NCBI GenBank assembly: GCA_902613655.1 | Contig: CACMHR010000022.1 | Location: forward strand, 1-10,696 | Direction: 5' to 3' | DNA: 10,696 nucleotides | Origin: Anoxypelagibacter sp902613655 | Lineage (GTDB): Bacteria; Pseudomonadota; Alphaproteobacteria; Pelagibacterales; Pelagibacteraceae | Part shown: positions 5,974-10,696 of the stretch, one piece after another | Layout: each line of letters starts with the position of its first letter | Numbering within the stretch: position 1 is the first letter of the stretch | Notes under the pieces: model-generated | Told to the model about the DNA's origin: nothing | The model's input: the letters and a program-made list of their open reading frames with translations, nothing else | Databases searched by the model: none | Position numbers and translations under genes: made by a program

Positions 5974-8458
5974 TCTTAAATGGCTTAAACGTAAGTATAA
6001 GTTTTGGCAACAAAGTTAAAACCGAAATCATTGCAAGTAACATAGCTATTCCAGTAAAAACTCCAAAATATATTGTGGGAATAAAATTAGATAATATTAA
6101 TATTGAAAAACCAAATACTATTGTAATTGATGTATTTAATATAGCTACTCCAACAGTATCGTGACATTTTTCAAGTGTTTTATTATAATCTTTAATTTCT
6201 TTAAATTCTTCCTTAAACCTGTAAATATAGTGAATACTATTATCAACTGCTATACCAATAGTAATTGCCGCTATAGTAATTGTCATCATATCTAATGGTA
6301 TTCCAAGGAGACCAATTATTCCTAAAATTAAAAATGCAGCCATAAAATTTGGAACGACTCCTATAAGAGACAAAGTTGCATTTCGGAAAAGAATTAAAAA
6401 CATAAGCGTTATGCCTGCCATCACCACTCCCAAAGTCAATATTTGGGATTTAAATAGGCTTTGTAACAAATTGTTAAACAAAATTAGAACCCCGGATAAC
6501 TTATATTCATCCCGACTTAAACCAAGTTTTTTTTCTAAATCATTATTTATTTGTTTTATCAAATCATTTCTTCTTAAATCCTCTTTTGAATCTAAAACTC
6601 TTAGACCAATTCTGGCTTCATTATTTTTAATAGAAATATATGGATCGATTATTTCTTTTTTTATTGTGTTGGGTATTTTTGTATAAAGAACTCCCATTTC
6701 AAGCCCTTCTAATTTCTTACCTCCAGTGAGATCCTCTGCAACCCTTACAATTGAAGCAAAAGATATAACTTTTCCAATAGAATCTATATTTTCCAAGTAA
6801 TCATGAACTAATGTAATTTTATCTATTTTGTCTCTTGTAAACCAATACTTAGAATCATCTTCGTCTTCCTCTCCCCAATCATCATCTAAATCATCATCTT
6901 CACTTTTTTTTGGAAATTTAATAATTACATTCAACGGAGTGGTTCCTCCCAACTCTTCATCTATCAACTTCATCCCCTTATATATTTCGGTTTTTTTGTC
7001 AAAATAATTAATAAAGCTATTTTCTACCTCAAGTTTTGAAATACCAACAATACTTGTAATTATTACTACAACAGATGTCCCATAAATTAATTTGGTATTT
7101 TTTTGAGCCACTCTACTTAAGAAAGAAGTTATCTTGGACTTTTTTTGATCTTTAAAATTTTTATTGTTATTACTTAGAATATTTAAAATTGACGGTAGTA
7201 AAGTAAAAGTAACCAACATTGAAACTAACAATCCAACTGTCATCATCCATCCAAAATCAATAATAGGTTTTATCTCACTAAATATTAGAGATAGAAAAGC
7301 ACATATAGTTGTTAAAACGGTATAAAGTATTGGGTAAAACATTTTTCTTGATGTCCATAAAAGCGCTTCACTATTGGAAGCATTTGGATTTTCTTTTCTA
7401 AATTGTAGGTACCTAACACTCATATGAATATTCATTGCCATCGTTAAAATCAACATAAGAGCAATAAAGTTAGAAGAAATTACTGTAACTTTCCAACCAA
7501 CAAAACCTAAAAAACCAATCATAATAAATACTGAAAAAAAACAACTCAGCAAAGGAACAAAAACCCAGGTTAAACTTCTAAACACAAACCAAAGTGTGAA
7601 GATGATAAATAAAAATACTCCCATCCCAAATACTACAATATCGTTCTTAACAAATGTCATCATATCGTCAGCAATCATAGGAATTCCACCAAGATGAATT
7701 ATGGGGTATAAATCTCCAGAAGTTTTTTCATTTTTTCCTGGAGATGGATGACTTGAAATAATTTTTCTTATTTGATTTATATTATTATGATTTCTTTTAT
7801 TATACTTCTTTTTATAGGCATCATATTCTTTGAGGAAAATTTTATAGGAATTTTTCTCCTCAGAAGAAAATTCTCTTTTAGATTTTCTTTCAAGAAAGTC
7901 ATTTTTTGTTTCGACTAATTCAACCAATTTATTATCAGGTTTTATATAAACCAAAATTCCACTTGTTTTACCATCTTTGCTTATTACAAATTCTTTGTAT
8001 ATTGGGCTATTAATAATTTCATCAAAGCCTCTTTCAAAATCAACATCTTCACTAGATAGGGTTTTAAAATTTTTAATTCTTTCTGCCAATGGATCATCAT
8101 TATTTTTGAGAAGGGGAACATCTAAAATTGTAATAACGTTATCAACCCATTCAAGATTTTCTAGTGAATTTTTTAAAAGTTTAAGATTTTTAATAGTAGC
8201 TTCTGACTTGAAATTTAAATCTTCACCAGGAGAATGTGTATAGGTTAAAACTAAAAAATCTTTTGAACCATATTTTTTGTTTACTTCTCTTAAATATTTA
8301 AGATCTGGATCATTTTCTAGGAGCAAAGTATCAGATGAAGCATCTAATTGAAAAAACTTTGTAAAATATCCAAATGTTAATAAAATAATTAATAAGATTG
8401 CAAAAGTAAATCGAGGTTTTTCAATAATAATATTTTTGTAAAATTTTGAAACGATCAC
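5966..8458 (-). CDS. RND-superfamily (MMPL/Patched-like) exporter
   Basis: An 830-residue integral membrane protein with the duplicated RND plan. TM1 is at about 17-35, a large periplasmic domain at 36-270, and TM2-6 at about 272-425. A cytoplasmic linker follows (426-455), then TM7 at 457-474, a second periplasmic domain at 475-668, and TM8-12 at about 670-822. Family marks include LGGIPMIADDM before TM2 and GIAVDNSIHYIYRF (735-748) in the second half, whose Asp739 is the expected proton-relay residue. The matching first-half position reads AMNIHMSVRYLQFR with Asn instead. The protein fits predicted RND exporters (COG1033-like) thought to move lipids or other hydrophobic molecules; no substrate can be assigned. 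A very acidic stretch lies at 519-535. The start is GTG, with no earlier in-frame ATG nearby. It lies 46 bases after dnaB and overlaps cvpA by 8 bases. Confidence 0.9.
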   Translation of the reverse strand: MIVSKFYKNIIIEKPRFTFAILLIILLTFGYFTKFFQLDASSDTLLLENDPDLKYLREVNKKYGSKDFLVLTYTHSPGEDLNFKSEATIKNLKLLKNSLENLEWVDNVITILDVPLLKNNDDPLAERIKNFKTLSSEDVDFERGFDEIINSPIYKEFVISKDGKTSGILVYIKPDNKLVELVETKNDFLERKSKREFSSEEKNSYKIFLKEYDAYKKKYNKRNHNNINQIRKIISSHPSPGKNEKTSGDLYPIIHLGGIPMIADDMMTFVKNDIVVFGMGVFLFIIFTLWFVFRSLTWVFVPLLSCFFSVFIMIGFLGFVGWKVTVISSNFIALMLILTMAMNIHMSVRYLQFRKENPNASNSEALLWTSRKMFYPILYTVLTTICAFLSLIFSEIKPIIDFGWMMTVGLLVSMLVTFTLLPSILNILSNNNKNFKDQKKSKITSFLSRVAQKNTKLIYGTSVVVIITSIVGISKLEVENSFINYFDKKTEIYKGMKLIDEELGGTTPLNVIIKFPKKSEDDDLDDDWGEEDEDDSKYWFTRDKIDKITLVHDYLENIDSIGKVISFASIVRVAEDLTGGKKLEGLEMGVLYTKIPNTIKKEIIDPYISIKNNEARIGLRVLDSKEDLRRNDLIKQINNDLEKKLGLSRDEYKLSGVLILFNNLLQSLFKSQILTLGVVMAGITLMFLILFRNATLSLIGVVPNFMAAFLILGIIGLLGIPLDMMTITIAAITIGIAVDNSIHYIYRFKEEFKEIKDYNKTLEKCHDTVGVAILNTSITIVFGFSILILSNFIPTIYFGVFTGIAMLLAMISVLTLLPKLILTFKPFKNV

Positions 8459-8504
8459 TTATCTAGATATAACTTAAATATAGGTAATTTTAAATTAATT
8501 ATTT

Positions 8505-9938
8505 TTACCCAGTTTTAGAGGCATCTTTAAATTTAGTATAAATACCCTCGAACTCCACCTTGACGTTACCTGTAGGACCATGTCTTTGTTTACCTATTAT
8601 TATATCTGCCTGGCCGGTAATTCCATTCATTTTAGATTGCCATTCTCCATGTTCAACAGTACCCATTTTAGGCTCTTTACTCATCAAATAGTATTCCTCT
8701 CTATATACAAACATTACAACATCTGCGTCTTGTTCTATTGATCCAGACTCTCTTAAATCTGAAAGTTGAGGTTTTTTATTATCTCTTTGTTCTACTGCTC
8801 GTGATAATTGGGAAAGAGCAAGCACAGGTACCCCCAGTTCTTTTGCAAGAGCTTTTAACCCCTGTGTTATTTCAGATATCTCCTGAACCCTTCCATCAAA
8901 TCTTTTATTTCCAGTGGTCATTAATTGAATGTAATCGACAACTATCAAATCTAACCCATTAAGTCTTTTAATTCTCCTTGCTCTATTTGATAATGCTGCA
9001 ATTGTGATAGCGGGTGTTTCATCTATATACAGAGGCAGCTCATGAATACTTCTTGAGGTTTCGATTAATCTATTAAATTCTTCCTCTGAAACTTTACCTC
9101 TTCTTATATCATTTGATTTAATTTTAGATTGTTCTGATAAAATTCTTGTTGAAAGCTGCTCTGATGACATCTCTAATGAAAAAAAAGCAACTGATGATTT
9201 TTTATTTTCATCTAATAACTTTTTTGAAGCATAATAAGCTATATTAGTAGCTAAAGCTGTTTTACCCATTGATGGTCGTCCAGCTATTATTACTAAATCA
9301 GACTTGTGTAAACCACCAAGTCTTTCATCTAAATCAGTGAGCCCGGTTGGTACACCAACAATACCTTGATCATTTTTCATTGCATTTGTTGCCATCTCAA
9401 TTGTTTGATCCAAGGCTTTGCCAAATTCTAGGAAAGATTGACTAAACGTTCCTCTTTCTGCTAAATCAAACAAAGATTTTTCAGTATCTTGAATAATAAT
9501 CTCTCCTGATTTTTCTGTAGCATCATCTAAAGAGTCTTCATTTAAAACTTGAGAAATTTTAACCAATTCCCGCCTAACAAATTTTTCATGAATAACTTTT
9601 GCGTAATCAACTGACTGTTTAACTGAAGATGAAAATCTTGTTAATTTAACCAAATACTCTGTGCCACCTACATCAGAAAGTCCCGCGTCTTTTTGTAAAG
9701 AATTTTTTAGGGTGATCGGATTTGCAATCATACCTTTATTATACAGATTTTCTATAAGGCTATAAATTTTAGAGTGAATAGGATCGTAAAATTCATGTCG
9801 TTTTACTATATTAGAAACCTCATCGATTATATCGTTATTAACTAATATAGAACCTATTAAAGCCTGCTCAGCTTCTAAATTAGATGGCAGCAACTTATTT
9901 CCGTCTATATTACTGTTATTAGATTTTAGGCCTTCCAT
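8505..9938 (-). CDS. dnaB: Replicative DNA helicase DnaB
   Basis: A 477-residue hexameric helicase that unwinds DNA at the fork and recruits primase. The N-terminal domain (about 17-120) has the DnaB-type opening LPSNLEAEQALIGSIL, then a linker and the RecA-fold motor. The motor shows Walker A GRPSMGKTAL (220-229), SLEMSSEQL (254-262), Walker B LIVVDYIQLM (331-340), LALSQLSRAVEQR (373-385), DLRESGSIEQDAD (394-406) and the arginine-finger region GKQRHGPTG (449-457). Length is normal and no intein interrupts the motor. The frame also allows a TTG start at 9947, but ATG at 9938 gives the more usual N-terminus; neither has a strong Shine-Dalgarno site. It lies 83 bases after rplI in the widespread alphaproteobacterial rpsR-rplI-dnaB arrangement. 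The motif set leaves little doubt. Confidence 0.96.
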   Translation of the reverse strand: MEGLKSNNSNIDGNKLLPSNLEAEQALIGSILVNNDIIDEVSNIVKRHEFYDPIHSKIYSLIENLYNKGMIANPITLKNSLQKDAGLSDVGGTEYLVKLTRFSSSVKQSVDYAKVIHEKFVRRELVKISQVLNEDSLDDATEKSGEIIIQDTEKSLFDLAERGTFSQSFLEFGKALDQTIEMATNAMKNDQGIVGVPTGLTDLDERLGGLHKSDLVIIAGRPSMGKTALATNIAYYASKKLLDENKKSSVAFFSLEMSSEQLSTRILSEQSKIKSNDIRRGKVSEEEFNRLIETSRSIHELPLYIDETPAITIAALSNRARRIKRLNGLDLIVVDYIQLMTTGNKRFDGRVQEISEITQGLKALAKELGVPVLALSQLSRAVEQRDNKKPQLSDLRESGSIEQDADVVMFVYREEYYLMSKEPKMGTVEHGEWQSKMNGITGQADIIIGKQRHGPTGNVKVEFEGIYTKFKDASKTG

Positions 9939-10021
9939 CTGCCGCAACTTACATCAAAGACATAGAATTAAAACGCAAAAGTTATCAACTTTTTTTTTTC
10001 ATTGTGGAGAAAAATAGAATG
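9939..10021 (-). promoter_or_regulatory. Gap before dnaB with a palindrome and weak DnaA-box-like sites
   Basis: This 83-base rplI-dnaB gap is the largest in the window. It contains a perfect 7-3-7 inverted repeat AAAAGTT-ATC-AACTTTT at 9977-9993, followed on the + strand by a run of ten T (9990-9999). It also holds TGTGGAGAA at 10003-10011, which read on the - strand is TTCTCCACA, one mismatch from the DnaA box TTATCCACA, and TTATCAACT at 9982-9990, two mismatches away. On the - strand TTGATA could be a -35 element for dnaB, but no good -10 follows at the right distance. In sequence this AT-rich such resemblances can arise by chance, so a regulatory role is only a suggestion. Confidence 0.3.
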
Positions 10022-10477
10022 TTATTTTAAGTCTTTTTTTTCAACTGTAACATGTAATTCAGTTACAAGGTCAGAATGCAAATTTATAGTAAGAGAAAAA
10101 TTTCCAATTTTGTTTATTTCTTGTTTTAAATCAAGCTGAGAAGGATGAACTGTCTCTTTAAAGTTTTCTATAAAATATTTAGAAATTTCTTTTGGTTTTA
10201 TTGAAGCGAACAATTCACCATTTTCTTTTGTTTCTTTTTTGAATATTAATTTCTTATTTTTAATTTTTTCTAGAATTTTTTTTGCAGATTTTTTTAATTC
10301 AATATTTTTCTTGTTTATTTCATCTTTTTTTTTATTAACAAACTCTATATTGCTTTTATCTGCTCTCAAAGCCTTGCCTGTTTTTAATAAAAAATTTCTT
10401 CCATACCCGTCTTTTACTTTTACAACTTCTCCTATTTTGCCCAAATTTCGAATATCTTCTAATAATATAATTTGCAT
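10022..10477 (-). CDS. rplI: 50S ribosomal protein L9
   Basis: A 151-residue protein matching L9, which binds domain V of 23S rRNA at the base of the L1 stalk and helps hold the reading frame. The N-terminal rRNA-binding domain carries the L9 signature: MQIILLEDIRNLGKIGE followed by VVKVKDGYGRNFLL (residues 18-31). A long Lys-rich connecting helix runs over about 42-75. The C-terminal domain includes NGELFASIKPKEI (86-98) and ends with LHVTVEKK. Length is typical of the family (about 150). The start ATG directly follows the rpsR stop with no spacing, so the two are very likely coupled. The poly-Lys, poly-Ile composition is the AT bias of the whole window and not a sign of transfer. Confidence 0.97.
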   Translation of the reverse strand: MQIILLEDIRNLGKIGEVVKVKDGYGRNFLLKTGKALRADKSNIEFVNKKKDEINKKNIELKKSAKKILEKIKNKKLIFKKETKENGELFASIKPKEISKYFIENFKETVHPSQLDLKQEINKIGNFSLTINLHSDLVTELHVTVEKKDLK

Positions 10478-10672
10478 TTAAACTAATCCTAATATTTTTG
10501 CTCTTTTTATAGCTAAAGATAATTCTCTTTGTTTGCTTTGAGAAATAGATGTAATTCTAGATGGTAAAATTTTTCCAGTATCTGAAATATACTTTTTAAT
10601 TAATTTTATATTTTTATAATCAACTTCCGGAGCATTTTTGATCGATAGTGGACAACTTTTTTTAAACCTCAT
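10478..10672 (-). CDS. rpsR: 30S ribosomal protein S18
   Basis: Protein S18 of the small-subunit platform, partner of S6. Family features are KKSCPLSIKNAPEVDYKN, KLIKKYISDTGKILPSRITS and KQRELSLAIKRAKILGL. From the ATG at 10672 it has 64 residues, short for S18 (about 75). The frame stays open to the window edge, with a TTG at 10690 that would add FQKPE and give 70 residues, so the true start may be further upstream. At the C-terminus the protein stops at LGLV, without the LPY/LPF tail that S18 usually has. The stop is immediately followed by the rplI start. rpsF would be expected just outside the window, as in the common rpsF-rpsR-rplI operon. Confidence 0.92.
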   Translation of the reverse strand: MRFKKSCPLSIKNAPEVDYKNIKLIKKYISDTGKILPSRITSISQSKQRELSLAIKRAKILGLV

Positions 10673-10696
10673 TTCGGGCTTTTGAAACAAACTTAA

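Noticed and set aside
6411..6686. Open frame on the + strand opposite the RND exporter
   Set aside because: Antisense shadow with no recognisable motif and no upstream signal.
7977..8243. Second + strand open frame opposite the exporter
   Set aside because: Ser/Leu/Phe-rich antisense translation; the exporter reading is continuous and has clear membrane topology.
8738..8962. + strand open frame opposite dnaB
   Set aside because: Overlaps the conserved Walker B and DLRESG motif region of DnaB on the other strand; no independent support.
8505..9938. Intein in DnaB
   Set aside because: DnaB is a frequent intein host, but the protein is of normal length and all motor motifs are evenly spaced.
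9977..9999. Hairpin plus T-run as a rho-independent terminator on the + strand
   Set aside because: The shape fits a + strand terminator, but no + strand gene ends there and the stem is almost all A/T with a single G-C pair, so it would be very weak.
1..10696. Mobile elements, CRISPR arrays, tRNA or rRNA genes, toxin-antitoxin or defence genes
   Set aside because: No transposase or integrase, no spaced direct repeats, no RNA gene that I could recognise; gaps are too short and nearly every base belongs to a housekeeping or membrane gene.

Overview
This is an ordinary, very AT-rich chromosomal window with densely packed genes. Most gaps are 0-13 bases, several genes overlap by 8 bases, and clear Shine-Dalgarno sites are scarce. 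The gene content is alphaproteobacterial in style: an rpsR-rplI-dnaB block, a cvpA-purF block, and a yfgM-like gene next to bamB. Low GC, short proteins and tight packing suggest a streamlined free-living marine lineage (SAR11/Pelagibacterales-like or a similar AT-rich group). That placement is inference. De novo purine (purF) and pantothenate (panB) genes argue against an obligate intracellular rickettsial genome.

The left arm (1-3992, + strand) reads: the C-terminal end of a probable phosphatidylserine synthase (pssA), the 23S rRNA 2'-O-methyltransferase rlmE, a small exported TPR protein with a C-terminal cysteine pair, panB, a membrane-anchored YfgM-like TPR protein, and the outer-membrane assembly lipoprotein bamB. 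Spacing is consistent with one transcription unit entering from outside the window.

The right arm (3985-10690, - strand) reads in transcription order: rpsR, rplI, dnaB, a large 12-TM RND-superfamily exporter, cvpA and purF. The two ribosomal protein genes abut exactly. An 83-base gap before dnaB holds a small palindrome and weak DnaA-box-like sequences. The exporter, cvpA and purF are nearly fused (8-base overlap, then a 3-base gap).

The arms meet tail to tail: bamB and purF share 8 bases of coding sequence at their stops, leaving no room for a dedicated terminator. No mobile element, CRISPR array, tRNA or rRNA gene is visible, and no stretch over 300 bases lacks a gene. I found no new multi-gene system. 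The points worth a second look are the gene order around the exporter, the missing Fe-S cysteines in PurF, the shortened PanB loop, the C-x3-C tail of the TPR protein, and the gap upstream of dnaB.
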